A stretch of 64,000 nt of DNA from Aquibacillus saliphilus (GTDB lineage: Bacteria; Bacillota; Bacilli; Bacillales; Amphibacillaceae). Numbering within the stretch: position 1 is the first letter of the stretch; every line of letters begins with the position of its first letter. The position numbers were made by a program, and so were the translations under genes. The notes beneath the pieces were generated by a model. The model was not told the origin of the DNA, ran no database searches, and saw nothing but the letters and a program-made list of their open reading frames with translations. The stretch covers positions 62,001 to 126,000 of the forward strand of contig NZ_JAIZAP010000003.1 of NCBI RefSeq assembly GCF_020404745.1. The letters are read 5' to 3'. Below are positions 17,660 through 26,532 of the stretch, in pieces.

Positions 17660-18409
17660 CTAATCGTTCCCTTTCTGCGCTAAACGGTGAATCAATGCAG
17701 CGTTATAGGCTCCACCAAAACCATTATCAATATTAACAACACTAATTCCAGACGCACAGGAGTTTAGCATTGTTAACAGTGCAGATAAGCCATGAAAATT
17801 GGCACCATACCCAACACTAGTTGGGACAGCAATCACTGGATGAGGAACAAGTCCGCCTACAACACTTGGAAGTGCACCCTCCATTCCTGCTATTACAACA
17901 GAGACGGTAGCATTCTGAATTTCTTCGATATTATCAAGTAGACGATGAATTCCAGCGACACCAACATCGTAAAATCTTCTAACCTCGCATCCTAACGCCT
18001 CTGCTGTGACTGCCGCTTCTTCTGCAACTCTCATGTCGGATGTTCCTGCACAAACAATAGCAATATAACTTGTAGACTTCTTCTTATCTAATTGATCGTA
18101 TTTCCAAAAAAGTATTTGTGCTGTCTCTCTATAAGAAAATTCAGGAAATTGTTGTAAAACAAGTTCTGCTTTATCTTCAGAAATACGCGTGACCAATATA
18201 TCATTACCTTTTGCCTTTAACGCCTGAATAATCGATATAATTTGATCAGTGGTTTTTCCTTCGCCATAAATAATTTCAGGAAACCCCTGGCGTTTTTTCC
18301 TATGATGGTCAACCTTAGCAAATCCTAAATTTTCATAAGTCGCTAACATTTCCTTTGCCTTTGAGACACTAATTGTCCCATCTTGAACTTGCTTTAAAAT
18401 GTCATCCAT
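17660..18409 (-). CDS. larB: LarB, nickel-pincer nucleotide carboxylase/hydrolase
   Basis: 249 residues. LarB carboxylates C5 of nicotinic acid adenine dinucleotide and releases AMP, the first step to the nickel-pincer cofactor of LarA enzymes. The C-terminal two-thirds is a PurE-like (AIR carboxylase) fold with DVGVAGIHRLL (~residues 147-157), IAGMEGALPSVVGGL (~173-187) and VPTSVGYGANFHG (~195-207). N-terminal segment FAKVDHHRKKRQGFPE is typical. It is the first gene of a larB-larC2 unit. Confidence 0.93.
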   Translation of the reverse strand: MDDILKQVQDGTISVSKAKEMLATYENLGFAKVDHHRKKRQGFPEIIYGEGKTTDQIISIIQALKAKGNDILVTRISEDKAELVLQQFPEFSYRETAQILFWKYDQLDKKKSTSYIAIVCAGTSDMRVAEEAAVTAEALGCEVRRFYDVGVAGIHRLLDNIEEIQNATVSVVIAGMEGALPSVVGGLVPHPVIAVPTSVGYGANFHGLSALLTMLNSCASGISVVNIDNGFGGAYNAALIHRLAQKGND

Positions 18410-18766
18410 TATTTTGCCTCACTTTTATACTTCAAATGATGAAGGATTATATTCTATTTTCAAGTCAATTTTATATGTTCTACTAATTACTTCCTTTTTC
18501 TTATTGTAAATCAAATCTAACCTTAGTTGTAGTTTGAACAATATTTAACTGGCTAGCTATGTGGAACAAGTAGCCAAAATGACCTTCATCAAGCAGTGAA
18601 GGTCAAAACGAGCGAGAAAACGAATGGAAACATCCTTCATGAAGGACTTTAGTCTTGTTCATAGAAGCTATCCTAGTTACACAATAAACGTTTATATACT
18701 CAAAAAAACTATTTTATACAAGAGTTTTTTAAATAAAGTTTGAAAACTTTTATTATTACTCTGAAC
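18410..18766. other. Intergenic region with hairpins, upstream of larB
   Basis: GACCTTCATC/AGTGAAGGTC near 18580-18603 and CATCCTTCATGAAGGA near 18629 form hairpins around AACGAGCGAGAAAACGAATGG. This looks like another intergenic repeat type, but only one copy is in the window. No ORF. Confidence 0.4.
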
Positions 18767-18808
18767 TAAAAAAACATCCGCAGTAAAAATTATCTGCGAA
18801 TGCTTTTT
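18767..18808 (-). terminator. Terminator after gluconokinase gene
   Basis: On the minus strand GCATTCGCAG / CTGCGGATGT with a loop of about ten bases, followed by a run of eight T. Confidence 0.8.
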
Positions 18809-18818
18809 CTTGTTCATT

Positions 18819-20291
18819 TTAAGTAAAGTAAACAGATAAGTCTCGAGTTATCTTTTCATATTTTTCATATACTTCCGTATATCTTTGATGATTTTCTATA
18901 TTAGGCTGAATCACTTTTCCAGATGGTATATTCTTCTTAATAGCCTCAAAAGACTCGACTATTCCCATGCCCACCATGGCAGTCCATGCTGCACCCCAAG
19001 CTGCGTTATGATGTGTATTTGACAGGTGTATTTCTTTGCCAAATACATCTGCCATAATTTGCACCCAAACAGGTGATTTTGATAATCCACCGTTTACACT
19101 TATTTTTTCTGGTTTACCTGCAACTTCTTCTAAGGATTTCCCTATTTGATATAGATTAAAGGTTATTCCTTCGAGTACAGCGCGTGCTAAGTGTTCTTTT
19201 TTATGGTTAATACTTAATCCGAAAAAGTTACCTCTTGCTTTTTGATTCCATAGTGGGGCTCTTTCGCCATTGACGTACGGTAGAAATAGTATCCCGTCCG
19301 CGCCAACCTCAACGTTTTCTACACCTTTAAGAAAGTCATCATGACTTCCGTCAAACTCTAGTAGGTCTTTCAACCACTGTAACGCGATTCCACCATTGTT
19401 TGTAGCTCCTCCAATAATGGAAGTATCGTCTGTAAAAGCGTAAGTGAATGTTTCCTGCTTTTCATTTATTGGTGCACATTTAGTGAATTGTCTAATTGCA
19501 CCACTTGTCCCAACAGATACAGCCACTTCTCCTGGTGATATAGCACCATTACCGAGATTTGCTAGTTGACCATCTGCTGCTCCGATAACAAATGGCATTG
19601 TCTTGGATATACCCATCTCTTTTGCAACATCTTCTCGGATATTTGTTAATACTTCTGTTGGTGGAACAATTTTAGAAAGTTGGTTTTCTTTGATTCCTGC
19701 AATTTCCAAAACTTCCTTATCCCATTCCAACTTGTCTATGTTCATTAAACCCGATGCTGAAGCCATAGAATAATCAATAACTCGTTTTCCAAACCACTTT
19801 TGCAATAAATACTCTTTCATCGACATAAAGTAAGTTGCATTACGGTAGGCTTGGTAATCTGTTTCTTTCATCCAAAGTAATTTTAACAGTGGGGACATCG
19901 GATGGATTGGGGTACCTGTTTTCATGTAAATATCTTTTCCAATTGTTTTGTTAAGCTTATTTGCCTGATCACTACTTCTACCGTCGGCCCAGATAAGCAT
20001 TTGTGAAAGTGGGGAAAAATGTTCATCTATACAGATCAGTGAGTGCATCGCACAAGAAATTCCCAACCCTAATAATTCATCTTCATGTACATTCGCTTTT
20101 GCCACCACATCTTTAATTGCCGCAAGGGATTGTAGTTCAATTTCATTTGGATCCTGTTCAACCCAATCAGATTGTGGATAATAAGAAGTAATCATTTTTT
20201 CCGCTTCTTCAACTAAGTTTCCGTCTAAATCGAATATAATTGCTTTAACACTTGTTGTACCCATATCAAGGCCGATAACTAATTCTTTCAA
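18819..20291 (-). CDS. gntK: Gluconokinase (FGGY carbohydrate kinase)
   Basis: 490 residues, FGGY family. The N-terminal ATPase motif is GLDMGTTSVKAIIFDLDG (residues 7-24). Mid-protein segments include GISCAMHSL and FVIGAADGQLANLGNGA. The C-terminal GGLSKSPVWVQIMADVFG and HHNAAWGAAWTAMVG match GntK-type kinases, which phosphorylate D-gluconate to 6-phosphogluconate. Start is TTG with GAGGAGGG upstream. It lies among lar genes rather than beside a gluconate permease. A terminator hairpin and a dispersed repeat separate it from larE upstream. Confidence 0.85.
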   Translation of the reverse strand: MKELVIGLDMGTTSVKAIIFDLDGNLVEEAEKMITSYYPQSDWVEQDPNEIELQSLAAIKDVVAKANVHEDELLGLGISCAMHSLICIDEHFSPLSQMLIWADGRSSDQANKLNKTIGKDIYMKTGTPIHPMSPLLKLLWMKETDYQAYRNATYFMSMKEYLLQKWFGKRVIDYSMASASGLMNIDKLEWDKEVLEIAGIKENQLSKIVPPTEVLTNIREDVAKEMGISKTMPFVIGAADGQLANLGNGAISPGEVAVSVGTSGAIRQFTKCAPINEKQETFTYAFTDDTSIIGGATNNGGIALQWLKDLLEFDGSHDDFLKGVENVEVGADGILFLPYVNGERAPLWNQKARGNFFGLSINHKKEHLARAVLEGITFNLYQIGKSLEEVAGKPEKISVNGGLSKSPVWVQIMADVFGKEIHLSNTHHNAAWGAAWTAMVGMGIVESFEAIKKNIPSGKVIQPNIENHQRYTEVYEKYEKITRDLSVYFT

Positions 20292-20323
20292 GGTAGTACC
20301 CTCCTCAGCAATTTTTATCTTTT

Positions 20324-20360
20324 AAAAAGGCTTTGGGCTTTTAGCCCAAAGCCTTTTTAA
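20324..20360. terminator. Symmetrical hairpin between larE and gntK
   Basis: AAAAAGGCTTTGGGCT / AGCCCAAAGCCTTTTT around TTT; a strong bidirectional terminator shape only 33 bp before the gntK start codon. Confidence 0.8.
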
Positions 20361-20394
20361 TGGTCTAGAATTATAAAATGGACTGCTGTGGATA

Positions 20395-20560
20395 CTTTGT
20401 TAGCCACGGCAAGCCTCCAGTGCTTAGCCGGAAATAAGCGGGCTGCTTATTTCGATTGCCCGCCTGAGGTCTTAAGTCGAGCCTTTTTGTGGCAAGAAGC
20501 GCCACATAGAGGCTCGACTTATTGCCCTAGGCTAACAAGGCGCCCTGCGCTTTTCTTATA
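20395..20560 (-). repeat. Dispersed structured repeat, copy B
   Basis: Read on the minus strand: AGCGCAGGGCGCCTTGTTAGCC, GGCAATAAG, then arms GAGCCTCTATGTGGCGC and GCCACAAAAAGGCTCG, then GACCTCAGGCGGGCAATCGA and a final AAGCACTGGAGGC. This gives the best view of the full consensus together with copies A and C. Confidence 0.65.
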
Positions 20561-20564
20561 AGAA

Positions 20565-21368
20565 TCAACTCGATAGTGCTTTGTTCATACTACCGCTATT
20601 ATAGCCAATTAAATCTAACGTGATATACTTGTATCCAAACTCCTGAAGCTTTTTAGATATGACTTCATGATTTGTTAACACAACACTCATGTCAATTGGT
20701 TCCACTTCGATTCTAGCAACCTCTTCATGCGTTCTCACTCTCACTTGACGAATTCCAAGCGATTTTAAATAAGCCTCTGATTTATCTACTTTTGTTAGTT
20801 TTGCCTGTGTAATCTTTTCCCCGTAAGCAATTCTAGAAGATAAACAAGCAAATGATGGCTTATCCCACGTCGGCAAATTTCTTTGACGGGAAAGCTCCCT
20901 TATTTCTTCTTTGAATAGATCAGCTTCCTGTAAAGGCCCTCGTACACCTTGCTCTTTTGCTGCTTGCATTCCAGGACGATACTCACTTAGGTCATCCGCA
21001 ATTACACCATAAATTACGTTACGAAATCCTTTTCTCTCCATAATCGGGATTAAATGATCAAATAAACTATTTTTACAGAAATAACAGCGATTTTTATCAT
21101 TTTCTGTATAACCCGGAATCGCAAGCTCTGATGTTTCAACAACTTGATGGTTGGCTCCAATCAATTCAGCTAACTCTTTAGCTTCTAATAATTCGCTAGT
21201 TGGATAGGTCTCAGAATCCGCAGTTACTGCTAACACGTTATCTTTGCCCAATGTATCTACAGCTACCTTAAGCAAAAAAGTGCTATCCACTCCTCCCGAA
21301 AAGGCTACAACCACTTTTTTCATATCTTGGAGAATAGATGTTAATTTTTGATATTTTTCATTAATCAT
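20565..21368 (-). CDS. larE: LarE, ATP-dependent sacrificial sulfur transferase
   Basis: 267 residues from the chosen ATG (AAGGAGAT upstream). PP-loop SGGVDS is at residues 24-29. Cys175 in FACLSSR fits the position of the sacrificial cysteine (Cys176) of Lactobacillus LarE, which donates its sulfur and becomes dehydroalanine. LarE thiolates the dicarboxylated pyridine nucleotide before nickel insertion. It is third in the larA-SDR-larE run with gaps of about 20-50 bp, so cofactor maturation and the enzyme are co-expressed. Confidence 0.93.
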   Translation of the reverse strand: MINEKYQKLTSILQDMKKVVVAFSGGVDSTFLLKVAVDTLGKDNVLAVTADSETYPTSELLEAKELAELIGANHQVVETSELAIPGYTENDKNRCYFCKNSLFDHLIPIMERKGFRNVIYGVIADDLSEYRPGMQAAKEQGVRGPLQEADLFKEEIRELSRQRNLPTWDKPSFACLSSRIAYGEKITQAKLTKVDKSEAYLKSLGIRQVRVRTHEEVARIEVEPIDMSVVLTNHEVISKKLQEFGYKYITLDLIGYNSGSMNKALSS

Positions 21369-21416
21369 CGTTTTATCTCCTTTCATCAAAAAAATTTTAT
21401 CAATAGATACGATACA

Positions 21417-22187
21417 TTAGATTGTCATACTACCAAATCCGCCATCAACACGAAGCAACGAACCTGTTACAAATCCTGAAGCTTTATCAGATGCAAGGTA
21501 AACTGCTGCCCCTTGCAATTCCTCTGGCTCACCAAATCGGTCCATCGGTGTATGGTTCATAATTGATTCAATACGATCTTCACTTAAGATTTTACGGTTT
21601 TGTTCGGCCGGGAAAAAACCAGGAATAATTGCATTCACTCTAATTCCGTGTGGAGCAAATTCTTTTGCTAAGAATTGTGTCACACTATTTACGCCAGCTT
21701 TTGATGCAGAATAGGTAAACACTTTTGATAATGGTGTAGTAGAAGATACAGATGATATGTTAATAAAATTTCCTTTTCTACCTTGTTCAATCATTCGTTT
21801 CGCAAATGCTTGTGTCGTGAAAACAAGACCTCTTAAATTAACGTCCATAATGTCATCCCATTCTTCCATCTCTAATTCTAAGAATGGCGTTGCGCTATTT
21901 GTACCAGGTGCATTAAGAACAATATCCCATCCACCTGACCAATCTTCAATTGCCTCAACAAGCTTATTGATTGATTCACGGGAACTTACATCTGCTTGAA
22001 ATGATTTAGCAGATCCTCCGTTTTTTTCTATTCCTTTAGTAACAGATTCTGCTTTTTCCATATTACGTCCAACAATAGCTACTCTTGCTCCATGGTCAGC
22101 AAGTCCTTTCGCCATTGAACTACCTAATACACCATTTCCACCAAGAACTACGGCCGTTTTTCCTGTTAAGTCAAATAATTCACTCAT
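21417..22187 (-). CDS. SDR oxidoreductase, probable fructuronate reductase (D-mannonate oxidoreductase)
   Basis: 256 residues, classical SDR. The NAD(P) site is GGNGVLGSSMAKGLADHG (residues 17-34), catalytic Ser in ISSVSS, and Tyr-x-x-x-Lys in YSASKAG. The C-terminal IPGFFPAEQNRKIL...HTPMDRFGEPEEL resembles Bacillus YjmF/UxuB-type D-mannonate oxidoreductases, which interconvert fructuronate and mannonate. It sits between larA and larE, implying that it works on the same sugar acid. Other hydroxy-acid specificities remain possible. Confidence 0.75.
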   Translation of the reverse strand: MSELFDLTGKTAVVLGGNGVLGSSMAKGLADHGARVAIVGRNMEKAESVTKGIEKNGGSAKSFQADVSSRESINKLVEAIEDWSGGWDIVLNAPGTNSATPFLELEMEEWDDIMDVNLRGLVFTTQAFAKRMIEQGRKGNFINISSVSSTTPLSKVFTYSASKAGVNSVTQFLAKEFAPHGIRVNAIIPGFFPAEQNRKILSEDRIESIMNHTPMDRFGEPEELQGAAVYLASDKASGFVTGSLLRVDGGFGSMTI

Positions 22188-22205
22188 TTTTATTCCCCCT
22201 GAATT

Positions 22206-23474
22206 TTAATTCAAATTTCCTTCTTCATCTACATTTAATTCATAGATATTTGAAATCCTCTCCATATTTGGATGTTCACTTACATGATCTAGCAATGCCT
22301 CTGACACTTCAATTTCGCCTACTTCTAATGTGTTTTTAATACGAACCATCTTCACCTTGGTAAAGTCTAGAATATTACACGTTTTAATTGCAGCTTGTAT
22401 TGCTTGATAATCATTTGGTAATGTTGTCGATACATGAGTTGGTCCCACAACCGTTGAAGTAAGTCCATTTGCATAGGTTGCATCGCGGTTCATTTTATCG
22501 ACAAGACGCTGGGTTGTGAAATCTGCTGTTCCAACTCCATTGGCATTTCCTTCCGTTTCCTCGGTTAAATCGAGTACAACCATTTTTGTTACCTCTGGTC
22601 CTCCATATGCATATGGGGTTGGATAGCGCCCTGTAATGTTAGGATCCATGCCATCACCTGAGATGTTTTTCCCTATTTCATCAATAACAAGTACATCTAT
22701 TTTTTCAAAGAAGAGCTTTGGCAACTGTTTTTTTGCAAGCTTTTGTAATTCAATTTCTTTTTCTTCAATTTCTTGAGGAAGCAATACTTCTAATTTCGCA
22801 ACCTTATCAAACGCATTTTCTACAGTTGCAACCGCAAATAGAATAGGCATTTTTTCTAAAATCATATTAGCCATAGCTGGTACATGCTCTGCCATATGCT
22901 TAAATCCTAGTTGATGGCAGGCTTCTGCCCCTTTTTGTTTACCTAAACCGATGCTAATCATTTTCATAATTCCACTTTCTACAGGTCCGCGAAATGCAGT
23001 ATGTGGTTTCACTCGGTTAATGATTACAATACCATCTGCTTTTGACGCAATTTTATCAACATAGATAGGTAAACCATTTGGTAATTCACCAATTTTAATA
23101 ACTTCCATCGAGGAGCGAATTTCTGCAAATACATTCTCTTCTGTGACACCAAGATGTTCTAAAACAGCTTTTTGCCCTTCATCAGAGGCACCACCATGAC
23201 TTCCCATACATGGAACGATATATGGTTTTGCACCTAAATCTTGAAGATACTTTACGGTAACAGCGGTCGTTTCAACGAGACGATCCAATCCTCTACTACC
23301 TACCGCAACAGCAATTTCCATGCCTGGTTTAACCGTCTTTTTTATTTGTTCTTTTGCCAAACCTGCCCTTAAGACATCACCAAGATTGTCCACTTGAGAA
23401 TCATCAAACTCCTGTTTCACTTTAGCCATTTTTGGGACGGGAATATCTTTTAAAAGTTCTTGAATAACACCCAT
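22206..23474 (-). CDS. larA: LarA-family nickel-dependent 2-hydroxyacid racemase/epimerase
   Basis: 422 residues, the family length. His93 (MGSHGGAS), His158 (VKPHTAF), Lys171 (ESGIMKM) and His187 (EACHQLG) fit the catalytic histidines, cofactor-linked lysine and nickel-ligand histidine of LarA; the 16-residue Lys-His spacing equals that of Lactobacillus LarA. Family members racemise lactate or epimerise other 2-hydroxyacids, including D-gluconate at C2. Linkage to SDR, gluconokinase and uxaC argues for a sugar-acid substrate such as mannonate/gluconate rather than lactate. First gene of its operon; a perfect palindrome lies 107 bp upstream. Confidence 0.88.
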   Translation of the reverse strand: MGVIQELLKDIPVPKMAKVKQEFDDSQVDNLGDVLRAGLAKEQIKKTVKPGMEIAVAVGSRGLDRLVETTAVTVKYLQDLGAKPYIVPCMGSHGGASDEGQKAVLEHLGVTEENVFAEIRSSMEVIKIGELPNGLPIYVDKIASKADGIVIINRVKPHTAFRGPVESGIMKMISIGLGKQKGAEACHQLGFKHMAEHVPAMANMILEKMPILFAVATVENAFDKVAKLEVLLPQEIEEKEIELQKLAKKQLPKLFFEKIDVLVIDEIGKNISGDGMDPNITGRYPTPYAYGGPEVTKMVVLDLTEETEGNANGVGTADFTTQRLVDKMNRDATYANGLTSTVVGPTHVSTTLPNDYQAIQAAIKTCNILDFTKVKMVRIKNTLEVGEIEVSEALLDHVSEHPNMERISNIYELNVDEEGNLN

Positions 23475-23580
23475 AATTAATATTCACTCCGTTTCTTTAC
23501 TTTATATTAATTTCTATTATATTATCGCTACTGTTCACTTGCACTAACTATTACTATTATTGTAATCCCTTTCAATCGCA

Positions 23581-23617
23581 ACCTTATTAATTTGTTTACT
23601 AAACAAATTAATAAGGT
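23581..23617. promoter_or_regulatory. Perfect palindromic operator upstream of larA
   Basis: Two 18-bp arms, perfectly complementary, around a single C. The core is TTTGTTTACTAAACAAA, like XylR/ROK operators. Nearly the same core (one mismatch) occurs before uxaC at 29379. Likely bound by the ROK regulator encoded at 26.5 kb. Confidence 0.7.
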
Positions 23618-23756
23618 GAGAATATCATTATATTTTATTTCAGTCAATGGATTACTTCCAAAATTTAAATGCTATCCTTTGATAAATGAATCTATTCTAT
23701 AATGTTCGTAAAATTACAAAGAGAGTTATCTCTCATTTCGAGATAATCCTTAAACC

Positions 23757-23960
23757 TTAGTATTTTTGACCCGTTCGTTCAACCACGCGTTTAGTTTCTT
23801 CTAATTGAGCCATGGTTGTAAAGGGAGTCTTATCAGTAAAGTAATCTTTTCCTGCTTCCATTACTTTATTGCAAAGGGCACTCCTCTTTGAAGGTATCGC
23901 TGCTGCCGCTACTAATTTAATTGAACTATCATCTAAAATTTGTTCTAATGAAGTTTTTCA
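23757..23960 (-). pseudogene. Gfo/Idh/MocA oxidoreductase fragment
   Basis: In the frame ending at TAA 23757, the sequence reads SLEQILDDSSIKLVAAAAIP, then SKRSALCNKVMEAGKDYFTD, KTPFTTMAQLEE and VVERTGQKY-stop. This is the segment just after the Rossmann nucleotide-binding part of Gfo/Idh/MocA dehydrogenases. Both ends of the gene are missing. It is fused out of frame to the AraC fragment immediately upstream. Confidence 0.75.
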
Positions 23961-24313
23961 AATACTTCTAATACATGTAGACTCTTAAGTTCTGTTAATA
24001 CACCTAGTATCCACTGGGGAGAAAAGTGAACGACGCTACGAACATATTCAATACTAGGATCAACATTGGGTTTGTGAAGTGTCTTGCCATCCATTAACAA
24101 AATATCCCCTGGGGTCAAATCATAAATTTGGTTGTGAATTAAATATCGACATGAACCAGCATGAAAAAAATAAATCTCATAATGTTCTAGGTGACTATGG
24201 TAATTTATATTGAGTGCATTTCCCCGAAAGCGATATCCTACAACTAATGGTTCATTCACAAGAGCCCTTCCTTTCTGTGATGCTAGTTTCAAGTATATAT
24301 TGTTGGAATACAA
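23945..24313 (-). pseudogene. AraC-type regulator, sensor domain only (truncated)
   Basis: 122 residues covering the AraC cupin ligand domain (NYHSHLEHYEIYFFHAG near residue 37; LTPGDILLMDGKTLHKP near residue 66) but no helix-turn-helix. The frame runs into the Gfo/Idh fragment and stops at once. Interpreted as a deletion joining the 5' half of an araC-like gene to the middle of an oxidoreductase gene. A free sensor domain could still be made, but function is unlikely. Confidence 0.75.
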
Positions 24314-24515
24314 AAATCATTACTCTAAATTGTCTACTTTCGGATAAAAATTTACTGAGAGTGCTTTTTGATTTACGTTTTGAGATAATTAAATAACGTT
24401 TAAAGATGAAAAAAATCACCCGATTAGTACTAATTGTCAGGACCTGCACAAACTAGACGGGTGATTGATTTTTCATTATTTTGTTGTCATCAATTTCTAA
24501 CCCATTAATTAACGA

Positions 24516-25163
24516 TTAGGGCATCCACATCTGAAATAATCCTTCTGTAATCCCAAGATTATATATATAATAAACACCAAACAAAAAACTGACTGCTCCA
24601 GCTGACTTGGTAAGAAACCTGTTAACCCCTAACTTTCCTTTACTAATTACAAATGGTATCCCAAGGATAGTAGTAAAGCCTAGCATTCCGATAATGGTTC
24701 CAACACCAAATAGTAAAATAAACAACGAACCTTCCCATACAGTAGAGACCGATGACATCGTTAGTAAAATCATCGCTGCACTGCCAGCTAATCCATGGAC
24801 TAATCCAATAAACATGGATTTTAATGTTGACCTTTTATCGCCACCTTGTTGTTGATCTACATAACTTTTATAAAAAAACATACTTGATATACCTAGATAA
24901 ACCAACATAATTCCAACAAGAAACTCTAGCGACATCGCCCATATAGTTGAAAATTCCCCTTTTAAAAGGATGAAGATGATTCCGATAATAAAGAGCGTGA
25001 TCGTATGGCCTATCCCCCAATAAACTCCTGCTAATGTTGATTGCCATAACTTTTTGCTTTTACTTGCAATTGTTGATACAGCAATTACATGATCAGGCTC
25101 TAACGAATGCTTTATACCCAATATAAAACCTAAAAACAATACAGATAGATAACTTGTTGTCAT
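24516..25163 (-). CDS. UreH/NiCoT-like nickel transporter
   Basis: 215 residues with about six membrane helices. The first helix carries HSLEPDH, the HX4DH nickel/cobalt signature, followed by GVYWGIGHTITLF; a second GLVHGLAGSAAM motif lies mid-protein. Related UreH-type proteins import Ni2+ for urease. No urease gene is visible; the flanking larC1 and larA make the nickel-pincer cofactor the obvious sink. Same strand as larC1, 84 bp downstream of it, so probably one transcript. Confidence 0.85.
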   Translation of the reverse strand: MTTSYLSVLFLGFILGIKHSLEPDHVIAVSTIASKSKKLWQSTLAGVYWGIGHTITLFIIGIIFILLKGEFSTIWAMSLEFLVGIMLVYLGISSMFFYKSYVDQQQGGDKRSTLKSMFIGLVHGLAGSAAMILLTMSSVSTVWEGSLFILLFGVGTIIGMLGFTTILGIPFVISKGKLGVNRFLTKSAGAVSFLFGVYYIYNLGITEGLFQMWMP

Positions 25164-25247
25164 AAAGTTTAAATCTCCCTTTTCTTACTCTTTAAATCCT
25201 TAACCGAAGTTATTTAAATGTTTTAGCACAATAAACAAGAACTAAAT

Positions 25248-26168
25248 TCACTCTTCTCCAATAATTACTCGAAGAACGTTCGGATGATTGGGAAAGGTTT
25301 TAGTCCCCGCTCCATAGCCAATTGATTTTATTTCCATAGAAGGAATCGTGCCAAACTCCTCAGTTAATACAGCTACTATCGCTGCACCTGTAGGAGTTGC
25401 TAATTCTGCTTTCAAATCACTATGTTGAACAGGAACCCCTTTTAAAATTTCGAGCGTCGCAGGAGCTGGCACCGGATACACTCCATGATCAATATGTATC
25501 TTCCCAGAACCAACCGCTACTGGTGATGATTTAACAATTTTTATCTCTAAGTCATTCATTAAGATAGCCGTTCCGACAATATCAACAATCGAGTCAACTG
25601 CTCCTACCTCATGAAAATGGACTGTTTCAAGGGGTAATCCGTGAATATGTCCTTCTGCTTCTCCAATCTTCCGAAAAATCTTCAATGCCATTGCTTCAAC
25701 CTGTTCAGTTAAACCTGCCTGTTTTATCATGGTTACTATATCTTGATAAGAACGATGAGCATGGTCATGGTGTCCGTCATGATGGTGATGATGTGAATGT
25801 TCAGCATCATGAATATGATGGGTATGCTCGTGTTGGTGTATATGTTGGTGATGACCATCTTCATCAGAATGAGTGTGCGTATGGGTATGCGAATGCTCAT
25901 GACTGTGCAAATGCTTATGGTCGCCCTCTTCAACGTGACTATGTTGATGATTGTCCGGGTGATTTTGATTGTTTAACACAACATCAAATTTAGTACTAGT
26001 AATCCCGTTCTTCACAACTTTACCTTGTTGTAGCTTATACTCTTCTTCTATATCGAGTTTCTTTAATTCCTTTTCCAAACGATTAAAATCTGCACCTGCA
26101 TCTAAAAGCGCACCGATAACCATGTCACCACTGACCCCAGAGAAGCAATCAAAATAGAGTGTCTTCAT
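25248..26168 (-). CDS. larC1: LarC N-terminal half with His-rich metal-binding insert
   Basis: 306 residues. The N-terminus YFDCFSGVSGDMVIGALLDAG (5-25) and ETVHFHEVGAVDSIVDIVG (~180-198) are LarC signatures; it ends GYGAGTKTFPNHPNVLRVII like LarC1. Residues 70-138 contain about 32 histidines, many as HxH repeats, far denser than the rest and suited to nickel storage. The CTP-dependent nickel cyclometallase needs LarC1 plus LarC2; here larC2 is encoded 7.6 kb away beside larB. ATG follows AAGAGG. Confidence 0.92.
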   Translation of the reverse strand: MKTLYFDCFSGVSGDMVIGALLDAGADFNRLEKELKKLDIEEEYKLQQGKVVKNGITSTKFDVVLNNQNHPDNHQHSHVEEGDHKHLHSHEHSHTHTHTHSDEDGHHQHIHQHEHTHHIHDAEHSHHHHHDGHHDHAHRSYQDIVTMIKQAGLTEQVEAMALKIFRKIGEAEGHIHGLPLETVHFHEVGAVDSIVDIVGTAILMNDLEIKIVKSSPVAVGSGKIHIDHGVYPVPAPATLEILKGVPVQHSDLKAELATPTGAAIVAVLTEEFGTIPSMEIKSIGYGAGTKTFPNHPNVLRVIIGEE

Positions 26169-26532
26169 GTATTAACCTCTTTTCCGTATAAGTAATAGAA
26201 ATAATTTCATCTTTTTTCTATTTAAATTTAACATAAGCTAGTACTAGATAAAGTTGTGAATTAGAGTATGATGTTTTAAAATAGATGGTAAGTTAGATAA
26301 GAGCTAATGTTAAATGAAATCCCTTTCATTACATAGCGTGTCCTACATACTATACTAGCTAGACTCCAGGCACTTTTATCCCTTAAAAGCTCCTGATAAG
26401 TTAGTCACATTTAACCTACATATGTTAAAGCTAATGATTCTCTCTTTATATACAAATGAATTAATTTAATAATTATCTTATGCAATTGATACTATTATTT
26501 ATTTAACCTTACTAAAACAAAGGGGGATAACC
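26169..26532. other. Divergent intergenic region larC1 / ROK regulator
   Basis: A/T-rich, no ORF. It holds a cre-like palindrome (listed separately). No second copy of the TTTGTTTAC operator is seen, so the ROK gene may not be autoregulated through that site. Confidence 0.45.
26313..26330. promoter_or_regulatory. cre-like palindrome
   Basis: AATGAAATCCCTTTCATT. The core TGAAATCCCTTTCA matches the CcpA cre consensus TGWNANCGNTNWCA except for C in place of the central G. It could place larC1 and/or the ROK gene under catabolite control. Confidence 0.35.

Noticed and set aside
22206-23474. Simple call of LarA as lactate racemase
   Set aside because: No lactate permease or lactate dehydrogenase gene nearby; neighbours and the shared operator point to sugar acids. 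Lactate is kept only as an alternative.
24516-25163. Urease accessory role for the UreH-like protein
   Set aside because: No urease genes in the window; the nickel-pincer genes explain the need for nickel.
17163-26168. larC1/larC2 programmed frameshift
   Set aside because: The two halves are 7.6 kb apart, so no single mRNA reading can join them.
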